From: Chaetoderma sp. LZ-2023a | Taxonomy: Eukaryota; Mollusca; Caudofoveata; Chaetodermatida; Chaetodermatidae | Assembly: GCA_034401795.1 (NCBI GenBank) | Contig: CM067360.1 | Location: 117,589,572-117,653,571 of the forward strand | Length of the DNA stretch: 64,000 bases | Direction: 5' to 3' | Part shown: positions 11,938 through 23,721 of the stretch, one piece after another | Numbering within the stretch: the first letter of the stretch is position 1 | Layout of the letters: every line of letters starts with the position of its first letter | Notes under the pieces: model-generated | Told to the model about the DNA's origin: nothing | What the model saw: only the letters and a program-made list of their open reading frames with translations | The model's database searches: none | Program-made: the position numbers and the translations under genes

Positions 11938-12140
11938 TATTCGATCTTCAGCCAACTTCCCACAATGCACTGCACTTAGTACTGGTGGACACTACCCAGC
12001 AGGCACATGCGTTGTTTCAACATTGAAACAACGTCATGTGCCTACTGGGTAACCTGTACCGGGTACAGTGTTCCGGCTAATGTTAAGCTATAGTAGACGC
12101 AATGAATTGTGGGATGTTGGCTTGAGACCGAATACGATGT
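11938..12140. mobile_element. Family D foldback MITE with nested hairpin insertion
   Basis: The outer arms are CAGCCAACTTCCCACAATGC and its mirror AATTGTGGGATGTTGGCTTG. Inside, 11996-12048 is a separate perfect-looking hairpin (CCAGCAGGCACATGCGTTG and its mirror) that the other family D copies lack. Confidence 0.8.
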
Positions 12141-12289
12141 AAACACATTTTTTAAGTTAGTCTCCCGAGATCACATACATGTGACACACACAGCACGATT
12201 TGACTAGTTCACGGAAACTCATTTGCGAATTTGGTTTCCAAGTCGGTTGTACCATTGGTTAAATAGTTGAGAAGGCTGTTAGACTTCGT

Positions 12290-12425
12290 ATTGAGTGGAA
12301 TAGAGATGCCAGTTTATCCATCAATCATATGACGGCATAACCAACTACGTAGAAGCGCGTGTCACCGTTCCTGTATAAAACATCATATATCATGGCGTAG
12401 TCGATCTTAATCATTAAATACAGCA
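12290..12425 (+). mobile_element. Family A MITE left-arm fragment
   Basis: CCAGTTTATCCATCAATCAT followed by ATGACGGCATAACC matches the left end of complete copies. It breaks off before the palindrome. Confidence 0.65.
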
Positions 12426-12449
12426 ATGGGTGATTCCGGTATGGCAGTC

Positions 12450-12775
12450 AAATATGCGACTTCATACCAAATTACGTCACATGTAGGCTGAGGTCACAAT
12501 CATAATTGACAGAAATACTCTGTCATGAACCTGGACTAGTCCGTCAGTTGTACGAATTGTATGTCTTTATTATGTGATAAAGATCCTTGTCAAATAGTTT
12601 AGGCGGCACCAGCCCGCGGTCAAATTAGTTTCAAAATATACACCAGGTTAGCTGTATATTTTATGATGAAATTGATATTCTTGGGATTGCGGATTGAAAG
12701 TATATAAATCGATCCTCAAAAAGCATGGGCGGAGCTTAGCTAGAGATGGGCGGGGCGTAGCTAAAATTGGATCTG
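12450..12775 (+). mobile_element. Family A MITE, degenerate copy
   Basis: GTACGAATTGTATGTCTTTA, half a central palindrome, and a right arm ending GGGCGGGGCGTAGCTAAAAT. Confidence 0.7.
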
Positions 12776-12942
12776 CCTATTAAGGTGGTAGATACATGGC
12801 AAATGCATTACCGCCCTCTCTATGTTGTGGGCCACGTGTATATGTGGCCCAATCCGGAGAAAGAAGATGCCATTGTTCATCGGAGACGACACCGTTGGTG
12901 AGATCACTTTACCGGGTTTGTTTCAAAATAACTCTATAATGG

Positions 12943-13321
12943 ACCTTTCCAGTTTACCCATCCATCATATGACGTAATAATCAACTACGCGACGGGTATA
13001 TTGACGTAATAATTAATGACGTCATGAATGGCGTAGATAAGTTCTTCACGAGCGCATAATTCGTAACGGACTATGCGTTGTGGGACGAATTGTAAGGCTT
13101 TACTATTTAATAAACACGCTGTTGAATGTGTTGAAACCAATTTGCCATAGGCAGCAACAGCACCCAGTCAAATTAGTTTCAAAATGTTTAACAGCTTACT
13201 TGTACTTTTCCGGAAGGTGATAGTCAGGGAGTTCAGGGATCGGTCGATTCCAACACGAGCGATGTGTAGCCGGAGTTTAGCTAGAGATGGAGGGGTGGGG
13301 GCATGGTTAAAATGGAAAGAT
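12943..13321 (+). mobile_element. Family A MITE, near-complete copy
   Basis: The ends are ACCTTTCCAGTTTACCCATC and AAAATGGAAAGAT. The flanks AATGG and CCATT extend the inverted repeat. TGACGTCA at 13018. Central palindrome about 13115-13192. Confidence 0.85.
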
Positions 13322-13744
13322 CCATTCTCAAACCGACCACGACGGTTTCTATAGTCGCCTTGACGAATGCCAAGAAGAATATTTATTACATATTTAACAC
13401 TGAAAGAACTGGCTCTATAAGACAACCAGTCATTCAAGGCGTAAATTTTCTAACATATAGTTTTCTTTCAGCCTGCAAAATAGATATTGATTAACCAAAA
13501 CATTGGAGTTTCTTGCGGATTAAATTAGTAATGCCAAGCCGGCCAAATCAGTCACTTCAGTGGCCTTTAGAAATCTCCGTATAAAGACAAATAACCGATT
13601 TTTTTGTAAGCTCTAATGGTAACATCACAAAAATAATAGTTTTCCCGTCGCTTACAAACCGACCAAATTATTAAGGTGCAATTGCCACAAAATGAGTTAA
13701 CGCTTTGACCCTCTAATTTGTTCAAGAAAATCTAAATTCAGTCA

Positions 13745-13806
13745 TAGAAAATGTCCAAGAAAACGATTTAAAATTTTTTTTATCACTGGAATGACTGGCT
13801 CGGTTC
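13745..13806 (+). mobile_element. Family B MITE half copy
   Basis: It reads up to CACTGGAATGACTGGCTCGG and stops at the hairpin apex. The sequence beyond is unrelated, as if broken at the cruciform centre. Confidence 0.6.
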
Positions 13807-14204
13807 CACTGCAGAAGCAGCGTTTTTGCTGATATGAGTGCCAGAGGGTGCAGAATGGAGTTTACTGGCCTTAGATTTCCTGAAAATGCTTGATGGCGAT
13901 TTAGAACAAATTTCCATCAATTTCCAGAGAATAAACTATGTGTATGGGTCATCATCCTATCTGTTACAGTTCCTTCAGAAATGTTGTTAGTAATCATTCG
14001 TTTTCGTCAATGAGATATTTACAACCGGTCAGAGTCATCCGTTTTACAAACGGTTTAATCCGTTTGAAGATCATTAGGCTGGGTAGGATCCGTACTGATT
14101 TACGAGTTGCCATCGCTATACCAGGAACACATGTGTCACATGGTGGGTAGTTTCCTGACATAGTGCAAAGAGGGCAATTGTTAAAACAGCGTAGATGAGC
14201 TACA

Positions 14205-14719
14205 ATGGAAGAATCAAGTTTTAGCTATGCCCCGCCCTTCTTTTGCTAAGCTCCAACTATGCCGTTCCCTTGTTGGGATCGATAGATCCCAGAATTTTCG
14301 GAATCTCAATTTCCAGAAAGTTATACATGTAAGCGGCTGAATATTTTGAAACTAATTTAACTGGCTGCTGTTGCTGCCTATGCAACAGCGCACAGTAAAA
14401 TTGGTTAGAAAATACTCAACAACATGGTTGTTAAATAGTACAGACATGTATGTTGAAGATGTACACGTTATTGGTTTGAAAGACAGTACTGCCTTAGGCA
14501 GCAATATCTTCCAATCCAATTATATTCAAAATGTTTAGCAGGGCGTTTTATTTAATTTTCGAAACTCTTCGTAGACCAACGCTTAGTTCGTCATCAAGTA
14601 AAAGTTCGTGACGAACTTAGCTCCGTCATTCGTGGCGTAATTGGTTATGACGTCTTCTTACATGTGACATAGTTGATTACAACGTCATTTGATTGGTTGA
14701 TAAACAGGACTCCTACATT
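14205..14719 (-). mobile_element. Family A MITE, reverse orientation, long copy with family E hairpin inside
   Basis: The ends are ATGGAAGAATCAAGTTTTAG and ACAGGACTCCTACATT. The central palindrome lies about 14335-14415. An extra ~55-bp foldback (14470-14525) of family E sits between the core and the CRE arm. Confidence 0.75.
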
Positions 14720-14989
14720 GGGAGAAATACGTCGAGGAGAAGACGAGGCTCGCAATGCATGAATAATTCAACAGTTACATCATCGTAATACCCAGAGTAT
14801 GCGGAGTGTGGTGTTGTGGGTGGGTTGGATGGAGCGTGTATGGGGGAGGGGGGGGGGGTGTCAAGCGGTATGCCATTATCTGTATCATTATTTGCGTGTG
14901 AATTAGATGGAAACAGACATCGGTATCAAGAATATAATGTTACAGTAGGATTTTACCGAACTTTAAAAAACATTAGCTTTCAAAGACTC

Positions 14990-15049
14990 ATGTTAGGCTT
15001 GCAACTGTTCATAATACTACTTCATGATATACGCGCTACAGAAGGAAAC
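14990..15049 (+). CDS. Candidate signal-peptide exon (possible first exon of the phosphatase)
   Basis: ATG starts a 20-residue reading of signal-peptide type (MLGLQLFIILLHDIRATEGN), directly followed by a consensus donor GTGAGT at 15050. The downstream phosphatase needs an upstream secreted-protein exon, and this is the only one I noticed. Its phase (0) does not match the 24093 exon, so at least one intermediate exon would be needed, and 9 kb including element F separates them. Treat it as a lead only. Confidence 0.15.
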
Positions 15050-15360
15050 GTGAGTCAGCTAGAAAATATGTTCACGGAAAATATCGATTGCCGAATTATC
15101 AATCACTCTATAGTGATTACAGATTGTTTATTTACTCTTAGTTCACAGAGTGAAATATGGGGACTATCTATCGCTAATTGGCATGCCAAAATCCGAGCAC
15201 CTACCGCCAAACAACATGGTGTTGGGAATTAGAATGCATATCGACTGATCCCATTTTCATGGTGTTTTAGATTTGTGTAAAATGTGTGATTTTTCCTTGA
15301 CACACAATTAGGGCTACTAGTTGCACAAACATATCATTCTCTGAAACCCCACCCGCCCCC

Positions 15361-15620
15361 TCTCTCCGACTTTATAATTATTGATTTCCCTCTCTCTATC
15401 TCCCTCACGCACAACCCTCTATCCATCTTTGCTTACTCTCTCGCTCCCTCTCTTCCACCTCTCTCTCCCTCTCTGCCTCCATGCCTCCCCTCTGTCTCTC
15501 CCTCTCTGTCCCTCCCTCTCTGTCTCTCCCTCTCTGTCTCTCCCTCTTTGTCTCTCCCTCTCTGTCTCTCCTTCTCTGTCTCTCCCTCTCTGTCCCTCCA
15601 TATCCCTGTCATTCCACTCA

Positions 15621-15662
<42 letters not shown>

Positions 15663-15782
15663 TCTCTCTCTCTCTCTCCCCACCATCGCTCTCTTTCTCT
15701 GATTCCTCCTCCTCACTCTCTCCCCATTCCTTCCCTCATCGCTCTCGGTCTTGATCTCGCACACTCTCTCTCTCCCTCTCTC

Positions 15783-15828
<46 letters not shown>

Positions 15829-15890
15829 TGTCTCTCCGACTCACGCTCTCTCCCTCATCGCACATCCTCACGCATTCACCACTTCGAACT
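15361..15890. repeat. Polypyrimidine CT-rich tract
   Basis: (CT)n runs alternate with a CCCTCTCTGTCTCT-type minisatellite (15480-15600). The apparent 174-residue Ser/Leu/Pro ORF and its Arg/Glu antisense frames are products of the repeat. Confidence 0.95.
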
Positions 15891-15939
15891 TTACCCTCAC
15901 TTTGACTTTGACCCAACACACAATACAGTCCATGAAATG

Positions 15940-17010
15940 TAGTTTCAATGCGTAATGGGTTTCAAAATGAAATGCAATGCACCCCATTTGAAGTTTCAAG
16001 TTTCTATCTGAGATGGTATGCGCGTAGTTCCACTGCAATAAGATGATGCCCAATTTGCCCATTTGATTCCTGGCCACTGCCCTCAGATTGACTCAAGGAC
16101 AAAATAATGTGTTGTGCTGTTGAACTACAAGCTTCAAAATGATATGTGACATGACCACATTTGATAAAATTAATTTGTTGCCCACCATTTCCCCTACCTC
16201 TGCCACTGGGCGAGATATCAACATTCCAATGTTCCATGCACATCCTTGCCCATAGGTGTTATTATCCAGCAGTTTCAAATTTCTATCTAAAACGGTGTGG
16301 GAAGAGTTGTGTTACAATGGACTTGTGCGCAATTTTGACCTTTTGACCCCGGCCCTACACTCAGTTTAACCCAAGATCAAAATAATTCCGTGTACTGTAG
16401 TCTACTCCTCATGGGCTTCAAAATGATATGTGATATGATCACATTTGGATAAATCTAATTTTTGCCTCACAGTCCCCACGCCCTGAGCCCCACCCCTGGG
16501 GGGGTCATAACACGATTTCAAAAGTGCCATGCACATCACTGGCCATATGTGTAATCATACCCAAAGTTTCAAGTTTCTATGTGAAATGGTCTAGGAAGAG
16601 GTGTATTACAATCGATTGGTGCCCACATTTGAGCCCCACCCCCTACCCTCAGTTTGACCCACTAATTCCTTGTACTGTAATTTACTCACCATTGCATTGA
16701 ATTGATATGCGACATAACAACCGTTAGACAAATTTTCTTTTTACCCCACATTTCTCACCCCCAGGCCATACCCCTGGGGCCAGGATAAAATTCTAAAAGT
16801 TCCACGCACATCCCTGTCCATATTATGTGCAATCATCCCCAAAGTTTCAAGTTTCCATCTGAAATGGTCAAGGAGTTGCATTACAATCGGTAATTACTGG
16901 CCAATTGTGACCTTTTGAACCCCTGGACCCGGCCCAGGGGTCAGAACAAAATTCCACAAGTGTCATGCGCATCCTTGTATTACAGAGTCATGCCCTCTGG
17001 GTCAAAAGGT
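15940..17010. repeat. Degenerate ~285-bp tandem array (about 4 units)
   Basis: The anchor motif AGTTTCAAGTTTCTATCT recurs at 15992, 16271, 16565 and 16843 (spacings 279, 294 and 278). Each is followed by TGAAATGGT..., a GTTACAAT block and GACCTTTTGACCCC-like text, and then a CATGCACATCC block. Units have diverged. A lone further piece is at 23363-23433. Confidence 0.85.
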
Positions 17011-17908
17011 CAAGCCATGCCCTTGACTTTAAACGCTCAATTGACCATCAGTTAGGGTGAACCCTATACGTTGGCATTTCGCTGTAACACAATTATGTCA
17101 ACAAGGTGAAAACATGCATATCGGGTTATACCAAATCTGTTCTTGTAAAGCCTGAGCGTTAGGCAGATGAAACAAAGAGATAACCAAAGTTTCAAAAGGT
17201 TGGTTATGCTGGCCCTATCATGGAACTGGAAGATATGACATTCGGATTGGGAATGTCTGATCATAAGCTAATATCTGCTGGGTGTGACTATCAAGGTCGA
17301 GGTCAAAAGTTGGAAATTAGATGAATCAAGTACACACAGTTGCCTTGGTAACCAAGTCACATGTTGGAAACCTAAATCGTTTAAATGTCAAGGACATTAA
17401 ACGATCTAGGGCAAAGGGGTGGACCAAATAAATTATACAATGCCTACAACATGCTTACAACTACTTGAACACAGAATAAGCCGATAACCATGGTAACATG
17501 GCTCATCCAAATCGTCACTGGAATACAATAGGGGCGTATGTCCAAATGTTCAAATTTTGTTTTTTTGCAGAAAATGATTGTATACACCTTTTCACAGACC
17601 ATGTAAAAGGGGCGTATGCTATTTCTAATATTTTAGTATAAGTTGTATAATTTTAGCTTCATATTGAGAATGCAATACACATGTATGAGCCTTGTTGCTG
17701 TATATCTGATGCAAATTAGTCTTTTTTGTCGGAATGCAATACAGACGTATGTGCGCATATGGCTGTGTTGTTTTATATTTTCCTAAATTAATCATTGGCA
17801 TACCACGTATGTCAATATACACGTGTTTATAATTATAACAACAATTATCATTAAGAATTTTTTTCATCATAGTAAATCTTTTTTACAGCAATCAATTAAG
17901 ATATTGTG

Positions 17909-18262
17909 ATTAAAGGTGCATATTCACAGCAGAATGGTGGAAAATAAAATTGTTAAAATTGTATACTTTTAGAGCCTTGAATTGTGTGCCTAGATGTAAT
18001 GAAACGAAATAAATCTTAGCATATGATGATCTCCTTACATATAAATTTATATAATTTTTTGAGTTGTCAAATTGAATTAGAGGCACGAGTCCCTCATTCA
18101 AATTCACAACTGAAAATACAATATTTATTTATATGGATTGAAATCATCATATGTTCAGATTTATATCGTTTCATTCCATCGAGCGACACAGTTTAACCCT
18201 CTAAAAGGGCAATTTAAACAATTTTATTTTCAACCATTCCGCTGTGAATATGCACATTTAAT
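17909..18262. mobile_element. Family G foldback MITE nested in element F
   Basis: It begins ATTAAAGGTGCATATTCACA and ends with the mirror GTGAATATGCACATTTAAT. The long imperfect inner arms are AATTTTATTTTC-type and CGAAATAAATCTTAGCAT against CAGATTTATATCGTTTCATT. Related pieces are at 27745-27820, 34630-34800 and 35425-35545. Confidence 0.85.
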
Positions 18263-18414
18263 TACCAATATAAATATAATCCGATCTTGTTTGCAGTGCA
18301 GAATTGGTAAGAGAAAGAGGAAGACCAGCTATAAGTACAGCTACCAGCCGATGGAACCATTAGACACCTTAAGAAAGCGCTTATGTGAAGAAAGACAACG
18401 TCATTCCCATGTCA

Positions 18415-19403
18415 ATGATTCCTAATGATGTTCCAGACGCCTCCATTCGTGCCAATGATAATTGTAATGATAAGTGTACAATGATTCCTAATGATGCACC
18501 AGACGCTTCGATTCGTGCCAATGATAGTTGTAATGATAAGTGTACAATGATTCCTAATGATGTTCCAGACGCTTCCAATCGTGCCAATGATAATCGTGAT
18601 GATAACTGTACAATGACACCTAATCATGTTCCAGACGCGTCCATTCGTGCCAATGATAATCATAATGATAACTGTACAATGATTCCTAATCATGCTCTAG
18701 ACGCTTCCATTCGTGCCAATGATAATCGTAATGATAACTGTACAATGATTCCAAATGATGTTCCAGACGCTTCCATTCGTGCCAATGATAATCGTAATGA
18801 TAACTGTACAATGATTCCTAATCATGCTCTAGACGCTTCCATTCGTGCCAATGATAATCGTAATGATAACTGTACAATGATTCCAAATGATGTTCCAGAC
18901 GCTTCCATTCGTGCCAATGATAATCGTAATGATAACTGTACAATGATTCCTAATCATGCTCTAGACGCTTCCATTCGTGCCAATGATAATCGTAATGATA
19001 ACTGTACACTGATTCCAAATGATGTTCCAGACGCTTCCATTCGTGCCAATGATAATCGTAATGATAACTGTACAATGATTCCTAATGATGTTCCAGACGC
19101 TTCCGTTCATGCCAATGATAATCGTAATGTTAATGTACAATGATTCCTAATGATGTTCCGGACGCTTCCATTGGTGCCAATGATAAGTGTAATGACAACT
19201 GTACAATGATTCCTAATCATGTTCCAGACGCTTCCAATCGTGCCAATGATAAGTGTAATGATAACTGTACAATGATTCCTAATGATGTTCCAGACGCTTC
19301 CATTCGTGCCATTGATAATTGTAATGATACGTGTACAATGAATCCTAATGATGTTCCAGACGCTTCCATTCGTGCCAATGATAATTGTAATGCTAAGTGT
19401 ACC
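18415..19403 (+). repeat. 66-bp coding tandem repeat, 15 units
   Basis: Units start at 18415 and every 66 bp thereafter; unit 12 starts at 19140 because unit 11 lost one base. The DNA unit begins ATGATTCCTAATGATGTTCC. The peptide unit is MIPNDVPDASIRANDNRN plus four residues. Units 5 to 10 alternate between NHALDAS and NDVPDAS versions, a 132-bp higher-order period. The unit is rich in Asn and Asp and has no predicted fold that I recognise. Confidence 0.95.
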
Positions 19404-19874
19404 ATGATTACTAATAATAATGAATATGTGAAAGCGTCTGATTTTCCTAATATGAATGATGTAGATGTTAGAGAGATCGGATATTCTAGCTTATCAGCAA
19501 TCATTTCGAATAACTTATTCATTAATGATCATAATATGGAATTTGGGGAAGTTACTCGACCCTTCAATATGACCATTCCTGCTGCCGACCTCTTCTCTTA
19601 TACTGACAATGATATGAACATTGGTTTAACAGGGTCAGTTGAAAGTACTGCTCAGGGAGTTGCTAGGTGGCGGTATAAGACATTTGCAAGGTCCTCTTGA
19701 GCATAGTGTAGATGCAAATGCAGGTAGCATTGCCAAAGAGAATTCATATGTGAGTGACACAACTGGTGGATATCGTAATATCTTTAGTGATGCAAACAAT
19801 GAAAGCAGCGACGTTGAAGTAAGTAGTTCTCACAGTGCAGATGACTTATCCTTATCCGGTACAAACGCAGAAAT

Positions 19875-20390
19875 GTGTTGCCTCGAGAAGTTTCTAGCAC
19901 ATTAAATAAACATAGTTGCAATATTCTTGAATTGGATAATAATCCTTCAGGTGTAAGCACACGTTCTGCAGATGCTGCATTTCCATCCGCGAGTACAAAT
20001 CGAGAATTTTCCAATAATATAAGTACCGATAATCAAATAGAAATTGAAGAATATTTTACAGATGGAACTGAATTCAATGAGAATACAAATGTTTCACTGA
20101 GAGTTCGAAAGTGTGTTCGTAATCAGGCTACACGGGTGCGTAATATAAGAAAACAAAAACAAAATCTTGGATTAGCTTATACTAGTGCACGTGGGGTACC
20201 GAAAAGGGCTAGAATGGTTGGACCTGGCTCTGGTAAAAAAGATCGTTCAAAATGCCATGAAACACTAACTTTAGGTGATCTTCAGGAAATGTTTAATAGA
20301 TTTTGGAATTTAGGTGAAATAAATAGACAACGAGATTTCATCAATTCCCATATTACATCAATTAAATCTAAGTACAAGAAAACTAAATGA
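19875..20390 (+). pseudogene. Element F transposase, N-terminal conserved block
   Basis: The frame holds the acidic linker and then LGLAYTSARGVPKRARM and FWNLGEINRQRDFINSHI. After the TGA at 20388-20390 the same frame continues coherently (SLIYTLP, KVCKVFFLHIL), showing that the stop is a mutation rather than the true end. Confidence 0.65.
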
Positions 20391-20796
20391 CGTAGAAATA
20401 AAAGTTTAATATATACATTACCTATATCCAATGAAAATAAAGTAAAGGTATGCAAGGTATTTTTTCTACACATATTAAATATCACAGACATAGTAGTTCA
20501 CAACAGCCTTAAGAACCAAGATGACCTTGGAGTTACAGAAAGTGACAAAGGGGGCACCATGGGCATCAAAGAAAAACATCACAAACTGCTCTTAATGACA
20601 TTAGAGAACATATTTTTAGCATTCCTACTGTAGAATCACATTACTGCAGAAGGAAATCAACTAGAAAATATCTGCAAACTCAGATGTCACTTTCCAAAAT
20701 GTATGACCTGTATGTTGAGCAGTATAGGGAAACTGGGAGGACCATGGCTCACAAGAAAATTTATGAACGTGTTTTCCATACCAAATTTAATGTGAG

Positions 20797-21642
20797 TTGT
20801 GTGCAGAATGCACGCATGCAAATAAGGAAAGGAAACAGCAAATATTAGAGAAATATGAGGATCATATAAAGAACAAAACTCTTTCTAGAGAACTCAAAGA
20901 TAAACAAAAATACAAATTTGATCTACAACAATTCCTTAATGCTCTTAATGGTGAAATATCGACATTTTATTATAAACGGAAACTCTCTATTTATAACCTC
21001 AATGTGTATAACTTGAAAAATGGTGAATGGTATTGTTATATGTGGCAAGAGACAATTGCAATGCGAGGCTCTTGTGAGGAAGCTTCATGCCACTTCTTGT
21101 ATATGAAGACACAAATAGAAAATACGGTAAAGCGCTTTATGTTTTTCTCTGACAAATGTGCAGGACAAAACCGAAACAGTTTCGTTGTTACTATGTACTG
21201 GTATACATTGAATAAATTTGACATATCTAGTATAAAACATTCCTTTCCTGAAAAGTTTCATACACAGAATGAAAATGACTCAATTCATTCGACCGTTGAA
21301 GGTGTACTGATATATACTCCGCAGCAGTGGTATACTCTTGTGAGATTGGCACGAAGAAAGCAACAGTTTCATGTTCAAGAAATGAATTTAGAAGACTTCA
21401 AGGACTTTAAAGATCTGGCTGCTAAAATAACTAATTTAGAGAAGGGTGTGAATGGAGAAAGGATTATGTGGAATGCAATCAGAGTTGTAAAAGTATCAAA
21501 AAAGTCGCAAAATATGTTAAATATCAAATACAACTACAATAGTGATTGGGTAGTTGTAAACTTGGAATGTAAAAATGTAAAAACCAGACAAAAAGCAAAG
21601 GCCCTTGATACAGCTTCTATAATGGTAACGCAACTACGTTAA
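20797..21642 (+). pseudogene. Element F transposase, presumed catalytic region
   Basis: The 281-residue frame begins after a frame change within VSCVQNARMQ/MCAECTHANK. A Lys-rich helical region (KERKQQILEKYEDHI) is followed by MFFSDKCAGQNRNSFVVTMY and FHTQNENDSIHSTVEGVL, the most conserved stretch of this protein family. It ends at a TAA, but the same frame continues as a recognisable C-terminus to 21834. Confidence 0.7.
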
Positions 21643-22453
21643 AATGAGCCTTTGATCACACATGATACATATAAGGACCTAATTTCTCCGTGCAATTCTG
21701 GGGCAATACCTGAACAGTATCATTCAACATTCCTTGAACTCCGTCATAATCAAAATGTTCAAATACTGTATCTTCTGATGAGGAAAATTAAAATAAATGA
21801 AAATGAATGGTGTATGTTAGTATGCACGTGTTAGCGTATGCTAGTTAATCGGATTTCACTGTGCTTTCTAAGGGTGATTTTGTTATAATGCCTTTATAAG
21901 CCAAACGTGTCTATAACGGACACATACGTTTGGGGTCACACGATGACAGTTCATTAAGATGGATAGTCGCAAGTGTCTGTTATAGATGACGTTTTACTGT
22001 AATATTGGTTTAATGAGTAATTATGAACATGATTGATCTGAATAATTATGAGATTCTCAATATAAGCTTATTATGATGCTTATTATAGGAGACAATAATA
22101 CTAGTATGAAACTGTAAGAAAGATGTATGTTTGTATACGACACTGACATTACTGGCATGTTAAACTAATGTGAGCTAAAAAGATGTATGTATATATACAT
22201 TGATGCTGCATTCTTACACAAACATAATTTCAGTGGTAAAAAGGCGTATAAATCAGAAATTGTGTAATAATATCAAAAATGTTTTGGATTATCATTTTCT
22301 TTTATTCTACATAATAGAGATCCATTTTGTTACTTTCAATACAAACGGTTTAATAATTATTGTTACATTATGTTAAATTTTATTCAGTTTTCTTGCTATC
22401 CTGAAAAGTTGAGAAAATTGACATACGGCCCTATTGTATTCCAGTGACGAAAT

Positions 22454-23715
22454 GATGCTGCTTCGAGCCCCTACCCCAAGGGCCACGGGTGAAGTAAATA
22501 AGATGAATAGTGGTCTTAAATGAAGGAGAGATTCAGAGACTTAGTCCTTTAATACTGACATTAAAACGCTCGACTACAAAGGGTAAACGTACAGGACATG
22601 GGGTCACAAGGATGGAAGACAGTACGGACAGACGGACAGAGGGTGAAAAGGTGCAATCAGCCCTAGCTACAGATGTGATAATAATTGCGAAGCGAAACTT
22701 GCTTTCAACAGTAATTTGTATAAATCATTTTGAAATTTTGCATAAATGTCCCTAATATGAAATTTAATTAATGTCTTTTAATAATACGGATCCCAAAAGT
22801 TCCGGGATGTCACGGTTCGTGCACGATTTGTATACGTTTATATGTTCAAAAGAGGTCGGTGAATTGAAAAGTCAGAATCCTGGAAACGGAATTGTAACGA
22901 TATATCATGTCGCGTGTTCAGTCAATAACACATCACTCACTTGATGGCGCAGAGAGTACGATACATCGTAACTCACAGGTTTATGATGACGGTTCAAGTA
23001 TGTGCTGGCGAACTCAGCACAACAAATTCTGTTCATCCATCCATCCATAGCATGGGCCCAGTACGTCTTAACACTGACAGTTACTATTTGCAAACGAACA
23101 TCGCGATTTTCACGTTGGTGACGTCACGCACAAGGCACTTAATTTGGTCCGAGTCTCAACACGGCTGCTTTGATCGTGTTTTAAGATACGACCGCTAACG
23201 ATAGGAGGCCGAAATACCGCGTGTAGCGACAAAATATATCACAGCACACCGCCCAGCGACACAGGTCATTTGCATATCGATACCTGACAGCGCATTGACA
23301 CATCTCGATGGAACATTGCCTAACATTAGTCCGAATCGTCTCGTAATACTTGCTCATAGGTATAATCATCCCCAAGGTTTCAAGTTTCTATCTTAAACGG
23401 TCTAGAGGGAGATGCGTTACAATCGATAGGCACACAGATGGCCGGCTCACATACCCACGGGCCGCATCACACAATCCCAAGCTTTTATTCGAAAAGCGCG
23501 GGGATAATTAGTCTCAAAATATCCAACACGATAGGCATTATATAACTTGTATTTGCAACTACCTAGCATCATACAATATCAGTCTATGATGTGTCCATTA
23601 TCCTAAAAGCCAGCCAGATTTACCCTTGGTCCCATAGGCAGCCAGTATGTAATGATAATCGATTGTGCCAAATATCTATTTCTTTTCTATTATTTGTAGT
23701 TGATGACGGACTAAG
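22454..23715. other. Spacer with repeat fragments
   Basis: 22590-22680 contains a GACAGACGGACAGAGGG stretch similar to 48480-48520. 23363-23433 is a fragment of the ~285-bp array found at 15940-17010. A TGACGTCA stands alone near 23119. No gene is seen. Confidence 0.4.
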
Positions 23716-23721
23716 TGTTGC

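Larger units (their letters stand above)
18297..21834 (+). pseudogene. Transposase-like gene of element F, multiply broken
   Basis: An acceptor (TTGTTTGCAG) precedes a basic segment (GKRKRKTSYK), then fifteen 22-residue repeats, an acidic linker, and a conserved region reading ARGVPKRARMVGPG, FWNLGEINRQRDFI, IPTVESHYCRRKSTRKYL, SKMYDLY, a C..C pair (CAEC), FFSDKCAGQNRNS and SIHSTVEG. That order of blocks recurs in uncharacterised, repetitive proteins of many invertebrates. The Asp in FSDKCAGQN is a candidate catalytic residue. Breaks: a 1-bp deletion near 19130, frame changes near 19690 and 19890, a TGA at 20388, frame changes near 20550 and 20790, and a TAA at 21640 inside the conserved C-terminus (GAIPEQYHSTF follows in the same frame). 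The product would not be functional. Confidence 0.7.
17513..22449 (+). mobile_element. Element F: DNA transposon with 30-bp TIRs and AAAT target duplication
   Basis: The left end reads CGTCACTGGAATACAATAGG and continues GGCGTATGTC. The right end is its mirror with one mismatch in 30 (GACATACGG...ATTCCAGTGACG). Both ends are bordered by AAAT (17509-17512 and 22450-22453), which fits a 4-bp target-site duplication; a 2-bp CG duplication is an alternative parse. Length 4937 bp. Inside are one broken plus-strand gene (18297-21834) and one nested family G MITE. Four-bp duplications are known from Sola and Chapaev-type transposons among others. I cannot assign a superfamily without a search. Confidence 0.85.

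Noticed and set aside
14816-15232. 138-residue ORF as a full gene
   Set aside because: No domain recognised past the possible signal peptide, and a strong splice donor lies inside it. Only the short first-exon reading was kept as a weak lead.
15381-15905. 174-residue Ser/Leu/Pro-rich ORF and Arg/Glu antisense ORFs
   Set aside because: Translation of a CT-rich simple repeat.
18138-18296. Upstream extension of the element F ORF (residues before CRIGKRKRK)
   Set aside because: This part is translated family G MITE. A splice acceptor at 18295-18296 gives a better start of the coding exon.
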